Source: JBBDSH01 sp040905045 | GTDB lineage: Bacteria; Pseudomonadota; Gammaproteobacteria; Eutrophobiales; Eutrophobiaceae | NCBI GenBank assembly: GCA_040905045.1 | Contig: JBBDSH010000041.1 | Location: 1-41,672, forward strand | Reading direction: 5' to 3' | DNA length: 41,672 bases | Shown here: positions 25,935 through 34,208 of the stretch, one piece after another | How the letters are laid out: every line of letters starts with the position of its first letter | How positions within the stretch are numbered: the stretch's first letter is position 1 | Position numbers and translations under genes: made by a program | The notes under the pieces: generated by a model | Databases searched by the model: none | Seen by the model: the letters and a program-made list of their open reading frames with translations, nothing else | Told to the model about the DNA's origin: nothing

Positions 25935-27176
25935 ATGCCTTTGGGCTTAATCAAATACGGACTATCAAAAAAATATCCCGCTCGCTGCGATATAAATACA
26001 TATAAAGAGCTCAAGAAAAGCTATGATGTAGTCATCATCGGTGGCGGTGGTCACGGGGCCTCGATTGCTTATCATCTGGCGCGGTATCACGGCGTTACTA
26101 ACGTCGCCGTGCTTGAAAAGGGTTACTTGGGTGGAGGTAACACAGCACGTAACACTGCAGTAATCCGATCCAATTATATCACTCCGGATTCTGTGAATTT
26201 TTACAAAGAATCCGTAGATATGTACAAGCAATTGTCCAACGAGCTTGGTTACAATATGCTTTATTCGCAACGGGGGCAGCTGACTCTGGCCCATTCCGAT
26301 GCCAGCATACGCACGTTTCGACGACGTGCAGAAGTCAATAAACATTGCGGCGTGCGTTCCGAGATGGTCGACAGAGCCCAGATCCGTGAGATAGTACCCT
26401 GCCTTAATCTCGACCCGAATGCCCGTTACCCAATCCTGGGTGGACTTTGGCACCGGGATGGCGGCACTGCACGACATGATTCGGTTGCCTGGGGCTACGC
26501 GACGCGAGCCTCTGAATTAGGAGTGGAGTTCCACCAGCACACTGAGGTAACAGGGATCGAAACCGCCAATGGCAAGGTCACTACCGTAGAGACCAGGCAT
26601 GGCAAGATTAATTGCCAACATTTGGTGCAGGCGGTGGCCGGGATGAGCAGCGAGGTTGCAAGAATGGCCGGGATCAGATTGCCAATCCGGACCTTCCCCC
26701 TGCAAGCCATGGTCACGCAGCCACTGAAACCTTTCCTCGATCCGCTCGTCAGTTCTGCCGGTCTGCACTGTTATGTCTCCCAGACCGCACGTGGTGAGTT
26801 TGTAATCGGAGGCGGCTCGGATCCGTACGATTTGTATTCCACTCGATCAACCTTGGAGCTCAAGGAATCCCTGATTGGCCATATGCTCGAAATGTTCCCG
26901 TTCATGAGTGAGGTGAAACTCCTGCGTCAGTGGGCCGGTATAACCGATATGACACCGGACTATAGCCCGATTATGGGTGAGAGCCCGGTTCAGAATTATT
27001 GGCTGGATGCCGGCTGGGGTACTTGGGGTTTCAAGGCGACGCCAGTAGCGGGCAAGCGGATGGCCGAGGTAGTGGCCACTGGTTTAATACCGGAACAAAT
27101 CCGGCAGTTCAGCCTCGATAGGTTTAACACCTTTCAATTGTCAAACGAAGCCGGCGCTACCGCAGCGGGCCACTGA
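25935..27176 (+). CDS. mgdA: N-methylglutamate dehydrogenase beta-like subunit (SoxB family)
   Basis: 413 residues. The FAD motif VVIIGGGGHGASIAYHLA is near residue 31, followed by EKGYLGGGNTARNTAVIRSNY and GLWHRDGGTARHDSVAWGYA. The last contains the histidine region to which FMN is bound covalently in sarcosine oxidase beta. GWGTWGFKATPVAGKRMAE closes the flavin fold. It carries out the N-methyl oxidation. The usual order is mgdA first (soxBDAG); here it follows mgdD after 56 bp, so it has moved to the end of the cluster. It is the last gene of the island before the convergent rpsI. Confidence 0.92.
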   Translation: MPLGLIKYGLSKKYPARCDINTYKELKKSYDVVIIGGGGHGASIAYHLARYHGVTNVAVLEKGYLGGGNTARNTAVIRSNYITPDSVNFYKESVDMYKQLSNELGYNMLYSQRGQLTLAHSDASIRTFRRRAEVNKHCGVRSEMVDRAQIREIVPCLNLDPNARYPILGGLWHRDGGTARHDSVAWGYATRASELGVEFHQHTEVTGIETANGKVTTVETRHGKINCQHLVQAVAGMSSEVARMAGIRLPIRTFPLQAMVTQPLKPFLDPLVSSAGLHCYVSQTARGEFVIGGGSDPYDLYSTRSTLELKESLIGHMLEMFPFMSEVKLLRQWAGITDMTPDYSPIMGESPVQNYWLDAGWGTWGFKATPVAGKRMAEVVATGLIPEQIRQFSLDRFNTFQLSNEAGATAAGH

Positions 27177-27406
27177 TACGAAGCATAACCAACCCACAGA
27201 CCGGCATTTGGACACATTGATCATCAAGCCAGGCGCAAGACAATCCCGGCCAGGTGCTGTCTTCCCGCTCAATAAGCACTGAGGGAGAATCAGTCTATTT
27301 CAATTTGAGGTAATACAATACCCCGGCTGCTCCTTCTTTCAATGTCAAATAACTCATTGAATTTTATGAGGAATTATCCTTAGACTTTTCGCTTTTAACT
27401 GCGCGC

Positions 27407-27799
27407 TTAGCGCTTGCTGTACTGCGGTCTCTTGCGGGCCTTGTGCAGACCGATCTTCTTGCGTTCCACCTGGCGATCGTCGCGGGTGACGAAGCCGGCG
27501 AGGCGCAGGGGTTTGCGCAGGCTTTCGTCGTACTTGATCAGGGCGCGGGTGAGGCCGTGGCGGATGGCGCCGGCCTGACCGGATATGCCGCCGCCGCTGA
27601 CGGTGACGTTGATGTCGAACATGCCCTCCAGTTCGGCCGTTTCCAGGGGCTGCTTGACCACCATGCGGCCGGTTTCGCGGCCGAAGTAGGTGTCCAGGTC
27701 ACGGTGGTTGATGGTGATGTTGCCGCTGCCTTTCTTCAGAAAGACACGGGCGGTGGCGTTCTTGCGGCGGCCGGTGCTGTAGTAGACTTCTTCCGACAT
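27407..27799 (-). CDS. rpsI: Ribosomal protein S9
   Basis: 130 residues, the standard length, starting YYSTGRRKNATARVFLKKG after MSEEV and ending in the basic tail KARKRPQYSKR that reaches the decoding site. GGGISGQAGAIRHGLTRALI is the family signature. It follows rplM by 3 bp in the usual rplM-rpsI order. It converges with the mgd genes; about 230 bp between them hold no gene, and no clear terminator is visible. Confidence 0.99.
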   Translation of the reverse strand: MSEEVYYSTGRRKNATARVFLKKGSGNITINHRDLDTYFGRETGRMVVKQPLETAELEGMFDINVTVSGGGISGQAGAIRHGLTRALIKYDESLRKPLRLAGFVTRDDRQVERKKIGLHKARKRPQYSKR

Positions 27800-27802
27800 G
27801 GT

Positions 27803-28231
27803 CTAGATTTCCAGTGTTTGGGGCTGCTGGGCAGCGTGTTGGTGTTCGGCTCCGGGATAGACACGCAGCTTGCGGAACATCTGGCGTCCCAGCGGACCCT
27901 TGGGCAGCATGCCCTTGACGGCCTTCTCAATGACGAGTTCGGGTTTCTTCTGCATCAGCTTGTCGAAGGTGATGGACTTGATGCCGCCCGGATAGCCGCT
28001 GTGGCTGTAGTAGGTCTTGTCGGTCTTCTTGCGGCCGGTCACGCGCACCTGTTTCGCATTGATAACGACGATATAATCACCGGTATCCATGTGCGGGGTG
28101 AATTCGGGCTTGTGCTTGCCGCGCAGGCGACGGGCGATCTCGGTCGCCAGCCGGCCCAGCGTCTTGCCGCTGGCGTCGACCACGTACCAGTCCTGCTTGA
28201 TATCGGCGGGTTTTGCGGTATAGGTTGTCAT
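27803..28231 (-). CDS. rplM: Ribosomal protein L13
   Basis: 142 residues from ATG 28231 (MTTYTAKPADIKQDWYVVDA), the normal L13 length; a longer in-frame start at 28267 adds 12 residues that do not match the family. Signatures: GKTLGRLATEIARRLRGKHK, GDYIVVINA, GRKKTDKTYYSHSGYPGG, GMLPKGPLGRQMFRKLRVYPG. It is the first gene of the rplM-rpsI operon and divergent from coq7, which starts about 100 bp away. Confidence 0.99.
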   Translation of the reverse strand: MTTYTAKPADIKQDWYVVDASGKTLGRLATEIARRLRGKHKPEFTPHMDTGDYIVVINAKQVRVTGRKKTDKTYYSHSGYPGGIKSITFDKLMQKKPELVIEKAVKGMLPKGPLGRQMFRKLRVYPGAEHQHAAQQPQTLEI

Positions 28232-28334
28232 GGAAGATCCGTCAAAGGCCTGAAAAAAGACGGGCAATGGTACGGTCTAGCCCCGGGACTGTCAATATTA
28301 AGCAACTGATTTTAGCCTGTTTACGGAGGGTTTT

Positions 28335-28982
28335 ATGCAAGCAGAACGCCGTTATTCGCCCCTGGACCGGCTGATCATGCAGATGGACGGCGCCCTGGCC
28401 GCGGCCCTGGGCAGCGGCCACGCGGCGCAGCGGCCGAATCCGGCCGGGAAGGCGGCCGAGGTACTGGACTCTTCGGCCGAACGACGCCATGTGGCCGGGT
28501 TGATGCGGGTTAACCACTCCGGCGAGGTCTCCGCCCAGGCCCTCTACCAGGGCCAGGGGCTGACGGCGCGGGAGCCCGAGGTCCGCAAGGCCATGGATAC
28601 CGCCGCGCAAGAGGAGATCGATCATCTGGTCTGGTGCGAGGAACGCCTGTCGGAGCTGGATTCCCGGACCAGTTATCTGAACCCGGTCTGGTATCTGGGC
28701 TCCTTCAGTCTGGGCGCGGTAGCCGGGTTCTGCGGCGATCGCTGGAGCCTGGGGTTTGTGGCCGAGACCGAACGCCAGGTGAGCGAGCATCTTCAGACAC
28801 ACCTGGAGCGGCTGCCGCCGCGGGACGAGCGCAGCCGGCGCATCCTGGAACAGATGAAGGAGGACGAGGAACGCCACGGCACCGTGGCCCTGGAGGCGGG
28901 GGCGGCAGAACTGCCGCGGCCGATCCGGGGGTTAATGCGGCTGTGCTCGAAGGTAATGACGACGACGGCGTATTACATCTAA
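28335..28982 (+). CDS. coq7: Demethoxyubiquinone hydroxylase (Coq7 family)
   Basis: 215 residues. Diiron ligands of the ferritin-like fold are visible: Glu in RVNHSGEVSAQ, ExxH in AAQEEIDHLVWC, Glu in VAETERQVSEHL and the ExxH in EDEERHG. It hydroxylates the demethoxy-ubiquinone precursor in aerobic ubiquinone synthesis, at the membrane. The start is ATG 28335 behind GGAGGG. It is divergent from rplM. Ordinary core gene. Confidence 0.97.
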   Translation: MQAERRYSPLDRLIMQMDGALAAALGSGHAAQRPNPAGKAAEVLDSSAERRHVAGLMRVNHSGEVSAQALYQGQGLTAREPEVRKAMDTAAQEEIDHLVWCEERLSELDSRTSYLNPVWYLGSFSLGAVAGFCGDRWSLGFVAETERQVSEHLQTHLERLPPRDERSRRILEQMKEDEERHGTVALEAGAAELPRPIRGLMRLCSKVMTTTAYYI

Positions 28983-28991
28983 AAATATGAT

Positions 28992-29438
28992 CCGAATTCC
29001 ACTACAGTTATGGAGAATGAGAGCCTGATACGGAATACAGGACAGGGGCAGGATGTTTCCGTTCCCCGGGCCATCCCTGGCCCGGTCCCGCGCTCGTCCA
29101 TGGCGGTTCGTACCTCGACTCAGGGATTCGGATGAGTTCAGTCAATCCAAAAGCGGCCAGCGCAAGGCGTTTGCTCGCAGGCATAGTGGGCCTATGGCAA
29201 GAGAAAACAACGACGCAATGGCCGCTTTTGGGCCGACCCGGAGGGCGCTGGCCAGGGCCGTTCCCGTTGCGTTCCGCCGGCTTGACAGAGGGCCCACTCT
29301 GCCGGCGCCGCCGCGCCTTGCGGGAACAGCCCTGGACCGGCGCTGAACGCATCCTAATCCCTGAGGCGAGGTACTTACTCCAACACCCTGCCCCTGCCCT
29401 GTATTGAACCTGTTGACGGCAACTGGAGTGGAATTCGG
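28992..29438. repeat. Large imperfect inverted repeat between coq7 and the next operon
   Basis: Left-arm blocks recur inverted on the right: CCGAATTCCACT (28992-29003) against 29427-29438; a 24 bp block at 29034-29057 against 29382-29405 with two mismatches; and a 32 bp block at 29110-29141 against 29343-29374 with three mismatches. The right arm also has, reading minus, GTTCAGCGCCGG and CCCGCAAGGCGCGGCGGC. It looks like two copies of one repeat unit in opposite orientation, filling nearly all of the 487 bp gap. A further copy lies at 34243-34315. No credible coding region is present. Confidence 0.75.
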
Positions 29439-29469
29439 AATATCTGTTTAGATTTTATAGGGGGACAGT

Positions 29470-29634
29470 GTGTCGGAAGAACGAGAACAATACGGCCCGA
29501 ATATCGGAAACGAGGATATCGAGGCGCCGGAACCCTGGGAGCCCTGGGAAACCTGGCTGTGCCTGGGCAGTGTCGTGCTGGGGACTGTCGGTTTGGTGGT
29601 GCTGGGGATTCTCGTCCACCGCTTCCTGCTCTGA
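29470..29634 (+). CDS. Small single-pass membrane protein (54 aa)
   Basis: GTG at 29470 gives MSEEREQYGPNIGNEDIEAP, a proline/tryptophan linker (EPWEPWETW), then one hydrophobic segment of about 21 residues (residues 30-50) ending HRFLL and TGA. It is too short for common gene calling and overlaps a meaningless frame. The next gene starts 11 bp later, and that gene overlaps the transporter, so the three appear to be one operon. Function unknown; it may be a small partner of the YeiH-family transporter. Confidence 0.6.
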   Translation: MSEEREQYGPNIGNEDIEAPEPWEPWETWLCLGSVVLGTVGLVVLGILVHRFLL

Positions 29635-29644
29635 GGCCGGTTTT

Positions 29645-29887
29645 ATGGACATGATTGTCGGGCACAACGGCAAAGAGTGGGTCGCTACAGGCGGTGGTGT
29701 CGAGGTGCGGGGTTGCAACTGGGAAGAACTGGACCGGACTCTGCAGCAGCGGCTCGCCGAGCAGGGCATGCTGTCCGAAGGCAACCCCGTGCAGGTCTGC
29801 ATGCGCTTTGATATGGACGGCCTGCCGCGGCGCCTGCATCAGTACAGCAGTCATTACTTCAACCGTATTGTGAGGTTTTCGGTATGA
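29645..29887 (+). CDS. Small conserved-looking soluble protein (80 aa)
   Basis: ATG 29645 gives MDMIVGHNGKEWVATGGGVEVRG, with EELDRTLQQRLAEQGMLSEG and FDMDGLPRRLHQYSSHYFNRIVRFSV. A longer frame from 29468 exists, but its first 59 residues are the shadow of the preceding small gene. The TGA overlaps the next ATG (ATGA), so it is coupled to the YeiH-family transporter. No signal peptide and no known motif. Function unknown. Confidence 0.7.
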   Translation: MDMIVGHNGKEWVATGGGVEVRGCNWEELDRTLQQRLAEQGMLSEGNPVQVCMRFDMDGLPRRLHQYSSHYFNRIVRFSV

Positions 29888-31341
29888 GTACCGTCAACCG
29901 GCGCTGGTATTCGGGCATGGCATCCAGCGAGGACTGGTGGGCGGTCTGGCTGGGCATGATCCTGTTTCTGGCGGGTTTTATGTCCATTGCCGGCGTGGAT
30001 CTGGTGGGCTGGATGGCCAAGACCCGTACCTGGGTCGACTTCTCTCCGGACAACGTCCTGCAGCCGGCGGGCGCCGCCTACGCCGGCTGGGGGCCGTGGG
30101 CGTCCCTGGGCATGACCTACGCCGTGTTTACCATCCTTACCTGCGCCGGCGCCGCCGCCATGCGCCTGGACGTGCGCCGCTTCTTCCTGGGCTGGACCAT
30201 TCTGTTCGCCATTACCTGGCTGACCTGGATCATCGGCCACGAAGCGCACCTGAAGGCGACGCCCAACGATTTCGACAAATACGGCATTGAATGGGGTCTG
30301 TCCCTGGGCGGCGGTGCGTCTTATCTGCTGGCCCTGGTGGTGGGTCTGGCGATCGGCAATTTTGTCAAGCCGCTGGCACGCTTCCTGGAAGAGGCGGCGA
30401 AACCGGAGTGGTATATCAAGACCGCCATTGTGTTTCTCGGTATCAAGATCGGCCTCATGTCCATGGAGGCGGCGGGGTTCGCCTTTGAACTGGCCATGGC
30501 CGGGATTTGTGCGGCTTTTGCCGCCTATCTGTTGTTCTGGCCCATTATGTACGCAGCCGGGCGGCGGTTATTCAGCCTGCCGCGTCAGTGGGCGGCGGTG
30601 CTGGCCTCGGGTATTTCCATCTGCGGCGTGTCGGCGGCCATCGCCACCGCCGGCGCCATCCGGGCCAAGCCTGTTATTCCCGTCATGGTGTCCATGCTGA
30701 TCGTGGTTTTCGCCATGGTGGAGCTGATTATCCTGCCGGGCGTTTACGCCGCTTTCGCGCCTAACGAACCCATTGTCAACGGCGCCGCCCTGGGCCTGAC
30801 CATCAAGACCGACGGCGCCGACGCCGCCGCCGGTGCCATCCTCGATGAACTCATGCGGGCCACGGAGGCGGGTCAGGGCTGGCAGGAAGGCTGGATACTG
30901 GCGGCGGCGGTCATGACCAAGATCTGGATCGATGTCTTTATCGGTGTCTGGGCCTTCGTGCTGGCCCTGATCTGGATCTACAAGGTGGAACGTTCGCCGG
31001 GGCAGTTGAGTATCGGCTTGTCGGAGATCTGGTTCCGCTTTCCCAAATTCGTGCTCGGCTATCTGCTGACCTGGTTCGTCTATCTCGGCATCGCCACATT
31101 TATCCCCGATCTCATTGAGGCGGCGAAGACGGGCGCGGAAACCGTGCAGAGTCCCATGCGCAAGATGATGTTCATGTTGACCTTCGTCAGCATCGGCGTC
31201 ATCACGGACTTCAGCAAGCTGCGCGGCATGAAACGGCTGGCGCTGCTCTACGGCGGCGGCCTGCTGTTCATTATTGTGCCGCTGGGTTACTTCATCGCCT
31301 GGGTCTTCCATCGCGGCATGTTGCCGCCGACCACAGGCTAG
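29884..31341 (+). CDS. YeiH/UPF0324-family putative sulfate exporter-type membrane protein
   Basis: 485 residues with about 11-12 membrane segments. AIVFLGIKIGLMSMEAAG and SGISICGVSAAIATAGAIRAKP match the conserved GxxxLGxxI and SICGxSAxxA elements of the YeiH family (Pfam Cons_hypoth698). It is longer than the usual about 340 residues because of an N-terminal extension (about 130 residues with two or three extra membrane segments). Members are annotated as putative sulfate or sulfonate exporters, but the substrate is rarely proven. It is coupled to the two small genes before it. Confidence 0.85.
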   Translation: MSTVNRRWYSGMASSEDWWAVWLGMILFLAGFMSIAGVDLVGWMAKTRTWVDFSPDNVLQPAGAAYAGWGPWASLGMTYAVFTILTCAGAAAMRLDVRRFFLGWTILFAITWLTWIIGHEAHLKATPNDFDKYGIEWGLSLGGGASYLLALVVGLAIGNFVKPLARFLEEAAKPEWYIKTAIVFLGIKIGLMSMEAAGFAFELAMAGICAAFAAYLLFWPIMYAAGRRLFSLPRQWAAVLASGISICGVSAAIATAGAIRAKPVIPVMVSMLIVVFAMVELIILPGVYAAFAPNEPIVNGAALGLTIKTDGADAAAGAILDELMRATEAGQGWQEGWILAAAVMTKIWIDVFIGVWAFVLALIWIYKVERSPGQLSIGLSEIWFRFPKFVLGYLLTWFVYLGIATFIPDLIEAAKTGAETVQSPMRKMMFMLTFVSIGVITDFSKLRGMKRLALLYGGGLLFIIVPLGYFIAWVFHRGMLPPTTG

Positions 31342-31388
31342 AACCTGGTTGTTCGGCAAAATTTGCGGGTATCTGGAAGGATTTTAAT

Positions 31389-31469
31389 GGATCTCGCCAA
31401 GAGCGCCAGGCACGCAAAGGAATCATGGATTTTTACCTCTTTGCGAACTTTGCGCGCTTTGCGAGATCC
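31389..31469. repeat. Intergenic hairpin repeat
   Basis: GGATCTCGC (31389-31397) pairs with GCGAGATCC (31461-31469), and GCGC and GCAAAGG inside pair with CTTTGCG/GCGC copies on the other side, giving a long imperfect stem-loop. This kind of CGCAAAG/CTTTGCG element is a dispersed intergenic repeat in many proteobacteria. It lies between convergent genes and may also end transcription from both sides. The rest of 31342-31600 shows nothing else. Confidence 0.65.
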
Positions 31470-31600
31470 TTTTGAAGACCCATCCGCGAAAACCGGCTTC
31501 GCTTTCGCGCTCGGTGGGCGCATAAAATCCTGTTTATCGTAGAGTAGGCAATCAAGTTGGGCAGGCTAACGCCCACAGATGTTTCTGATGAGCCGAAAAC

Positions 31601-32851
31601 TTAAAGAATGGTTTTCAGGATATAGAAGAACACGATCGCCAGCAGAGCCCCGGCCGGCAGGGTCACGATCCAGGACATGAAGATGGTGCCGACCATGCGC
31701 AGGTTGAGCGCCGAGATGCCGCGCGCCATGCCCACGCCCAGTACCGCGCCGACCAGTGTGTGCGTCGTGGAAATGGGCAGGCCGGTGCCGGAGGCCATGA
31801 CAATCGTCGTGGCCGCCGCCATTTCGCAGCAGAAACCGCGGCTGGGCGTCAGATCCGTGATGCGCGTGCCCACCGTGGCAATGACCTTGTGGCCGTAGGT
31901 CATCAGCCCGGCGACGATACCCATGCCGCCCAGCAGCAGGATCCACGGTGGCATGGGCATGGTCTGGCTGACATCACCGCCGCTGTTGACGATACCCACC
32001 ACCGCCGCCACCGGCCCGACGGCATTGGCCACATCGTTGGAGCCGTGGGCGAAGGCCATGGCGCAGGCGGTGAACAGCATCAAAACGGCAAACACCCGTT
32101 CCACATTCTGGTAGTGATAGCGCCGGTCCAGTTCCGGATCCAGCTTGATCCGGCGGATCAGAAGGGTACCTATGGTTGCGGCAACGAGACCCACCACTAC
32201 AGCCAGGGAATAGCTTTGCTCTGTAGTGAGGTCCAGGCCCACATGCTTGAGCCCCTTGAGCATGGTGACCAGGGCGATGATCAAGCCCGTGAAAAAAATA
32301 TACACCGGAACATAACGTTTGGCGTTTTGAAAGGGGTCGTTACTGTTGAGGATCAGTTTCTGAACCGTCTGGAATAGAAGGAAGGCCAGTGTTCCCGCCA
32401 GCACCGGCGAGACCACCCAGCTCATGATAATGGAACCGACCTTGTTCCAGTGAACCGCCTCCATGCCGATGCCCACCGCCGCGAAACCGACAATGGCGCC
32501 GACGATGGAATGGGTGGTGGAGACGGGCAGGCCGTAACGGCTGGCGATCAGCAGCCATACCCCCGCCGCCAGCAGCGCCGCCAGCATGCCGTAGACCAGC
32601 AGTTCCGGCGTGTTGGCCAGCATCCCGGCGTCGACCATGCCCTTGCGGATGGTGGCAGTCACTTCGCCGCCGGCCAGATAGGCGCCGGTGAATTCAAACA
32701 CCGCGGCGATTATGACCGCCGTTTTCAGGCTGATCGCCTTGGAGCCCACCGATGTGGCCATGGCGTTGGCCACGTCGTTGGCGCCGATGCCCCATGCCAT
32801 GAACAGCCCGAAGAGGGCGGCCAGTACCAGCAGCAGTACGGTATATTCCAT
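31601..32851 (-). CDS. pit: Low-affinity inorganic phosphate transporter (PiT family)
   Basis: 416 residues, about ten membrane segments. The two PiT signature repeats are visible: GANDVANAMATSVGSKAIS near the N-terminus and AFAHGSNDVANAVGPVAAV in the second half, each followed by GLPVSTTHSIVGAIVGF or GLPISTTHTLVGAVLGV. It brings in metal phosphate with protons or sodium. It follows the DUF47 gene by 31 bp in the standard pair. Confidence 0.95.
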   Translation of the reverse strand: MEYTVLLLVLAALFGLFMAWGIGANDVANAMATSVGSKAISLKTAVIIAAVFEFTGAYLAGGEVTATIRKGMVDAGMLANTPELLVYGMLAALLAAGVWLLIASRYGLPVSTTHSIVGAIVGFAAVGIGMEAVHWNKVGSIIMSWVVSPVLAGTLAFLLFQTVQKLILNSNDPFQNAKRYVPVYIFFTGLIIALVTMLKGLKHVGLDLTTEQSYSLAVVVGLVAATIGTLLIRRIKLDPELDRRYHYQNVERVFAVLMLFTACAMAFAHGSNDVANAVGPVAAVVGIVNSGGDVSQTMPMPPWILLLGGMGIVAGLMTYGHKVIATVGTRITDLTPSRGFCCEMAAATTIVMASGTGLPISTTHTLVGAVLGVGMARGISALNLRMVGTIFMSWIVTLPAGALLAIVFFYILKTIL

Positions 32852-32882
32852 AAGAAAAGTATCGGGTTTTACGGTTTTATTA

Positions 32883-33563
32883 TTATTTTGCCAGCATTAA
32901 CTGCAGTCGGTTGCCGGTGCTTTGCGCGGCATCGGCCAGGTCACCGGTCCATTTCAGGATTTCATAAATGAACATGACGTCCACCGGCGGCAGATCCTTT
33001 TCGATGGCATAAAGGCCGGCACGGAGTTCCACCTGGAGGCGGTCGGTTTCGTTTTCGATGACATGCAGTTTTTCTATCTGTTCCGTGACCAGCTTGACCT
33101 CGTCGCCCCGGAATCCGGTCGCGACCAGTTCATCCAGTTCCTCAATGGCGCTCTTTGCCTGGCGCGTGGCATCGATGCAGCGGGCAAGGAAAGTCTTGAA
33201 ACTGTCGTGCATTGCTCCTGGGAGTATCATTTTACGGCCCAGGATCAGTCCGGATATGTCCTTTGACCGATTGGCCATCAGATCCTGCAGGTCGAGGATC
33301 TCGAGAATGTCCCGGCGGTCTATCGGCATGAACAGGCTGGAGGGCAGATGCCGGCGCAGTTCGTTCTTGATGTCGTCGGCCTCGTGTTCCAGGTTGACGA
33401 TGGCCTGCTGGATATCCGCCGCCCGATCCCAGTCTTCCTGCATCACCGCCTCGAAGTAAGGGGTCAGTTGCTCTACGCAGTCCACCACCCTGTCCATATG
33501 CTGCTGCAGGGGGGTGACCGGGGAGGGTCCGAAAATACGCGAAAAATAACCGGTTTTTGCCAT
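32883..33563 (-). CDS. DUF47/PhoU-like phosphate transport accessory protein
   Basis: 226 residues, helical, TIGR00153-like (YFSRIFGPSPVTPLQQHMDRV, DDIKNELRRHLPSSLFMPIDRRDILEILDLQD, VMFIYEILKWTGDLADAAQSTGNRL). This family is co-transcribed with pit genes and is thought to regulate or assist phosphate uptake. The helical ExxxD repeats resemble PhoU metal-binding faces. It is the first gene of the two-gene unit, divergent from hsp20. Confidence 0.93.
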   Translation of the reverse strand: MAKTGYFSRIFGPSPVTPLQQHMDRVVDCVEQLTPYFEAVMQEDWDRAADIQQAIVNLEHEADDIKNELRRHLPSSLFMPIDRRDILEILDLQDLMANRSKDISGLILGRKMILPGAMHDSFKTFLARCIDATRQAKSAIEELDELVATGFRGDEVKLVTEQIEKLHVIENETDRLQVELRAGLYAIEKDLPPVDVMFIYEILKWTGDLADAAQSTGNRLQLMLAK

Positions 33564-33609
33564 GACCTGGCCGCCTGTCGGGTAAACGGGAAAAACTGCA
33601 AGGGCTCCC

Positions 33610-33638
33610 CTTGATAACCATGCCGGGAGGCCCCATAT
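33610..33638 (+). promoter_or_regulatory. RpoH (sigma-32) promoter of hsp20
   Basis: CTTGATA (33610-33616), a 14 bp spacer and CCCCATAT (33631-33638) match the heat-shock consensus CTTGAAA-N13-14-CCCCATNT closely. The gene starts 40 bp downstream, behind an AGGAGGT ribosome site at about 33667. Confidence 0.8.
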
Positions 33639-33678
33639 CGGAATTCGAGTGAACGCATGATAATTCAGGAGGTGCGCA

Positions 33679-34134
33679 ATGTCACTGGTACGATATGAAC
33701 CCTATTCCCTGCTGAATCAGCTGCAGAGGGAATTTAATCGCTACGGCTCGCAGGATCCTTTCGCCGGTGAACTGGCCGGCGACGACAGTTCCGACGTGGC
33801 CGTCAGTCAATGGCGGCCGGCTGTGGATATAAAGGAAGAGCAGGATCGGTTTGTGATTACCGCCGATCTGCCCGGCGTGGACCCGAAGGAAATCGACATC
33901 ACCATGGAAAACGGTGTCCTGACCCTCAAGGGCGAACGCAGCGAGGAGAAGACCGAGGATCGTCAGGGCTACAAGCGCGTTGAACGCGTGCGCGGCACGT
34001 TCTTCCGCCGCTTCAGTCTGCCGGATTCGGCGGACGCCGAGCGTATAGCGGCAAACAGCAAAAACGGTGTCCTTGAGATCATATTGCCCAAACACGAAAA
34101 GGGGCAGCCCAAGCGTATTACCGTCAACAGCTGA
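33679..34134 (+). CDS. Small heat-shock protein, Hsp20/alpha-crystallin family
   Basis: 151 residues. Alpha-crystallin domain from about residue 44 (WRPAVDIKEEQDRFVITADLPGV, ENGVLTLKGERSEE, GTFFRRFSLPDSADAERI) and the C-terminal IxI-like motif ITV near the end. It is an ATP-independent holdase that keeps unfolded proteins soluble. It has a heat-shock promoter in front and a terminator after it, so it is a single-gene unit. Confidence 0.97.
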   Translation: MSLVRYEPYSLLNQLQREFNRYGSQDPFAGELAGDDSSDVAVSQWRPAVDIKEEQDRFVITADLPGVDPKEIDITMENGVLTLKGERSEEKTEDRQGYKRVERVRGTFFRRFSLPDSADAERIAANSKNGVLEIILPKHEKGQPKRITVNS

Positions 34135-34150
34135 TTTCGTCAGTCCCCGG

Positions 34151-34181
34151 AAAAGGCGGGAACTTCCCGCCTTTTCTTTTT
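34151..34181 (+). terminator. Rho-independent terminator of hsp20
   Basis: Stem AAAAGGCGGG / CCCGCCTTTT with a 5-nt AACTT loop, followed by CTTTTTG. It starts 17 bp after the hsp20 stop. Confidence 0.9.
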
Positions 34182-34208
34182 GTCAGGCTGGAGTGCGGGC
34201 CTTGGCGT

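Noticed and set aside
21926..27176. True sarcosine oxidase soxBDAG
   Set aside because: Not excluded by fold, but linkage to a GS-family ligase and mgsABC makes N-methylglutamate dehydrogenase the better reading; no glycine betaine or creatine genes are present.
29008..29407. Frames of 91-114 residues between coq7 and the small membrane protein gene
   Set aside because: They lie wholly inside the inverted repeat on both strands, so they are by-products of the repeat.
30568..31359. 263-residue minus-strand frame under the YeiH-family gene
   Set aside because: Antisense shadow rich in D, H, Q and G; the plus frame has clear membrane segments and family motifs.
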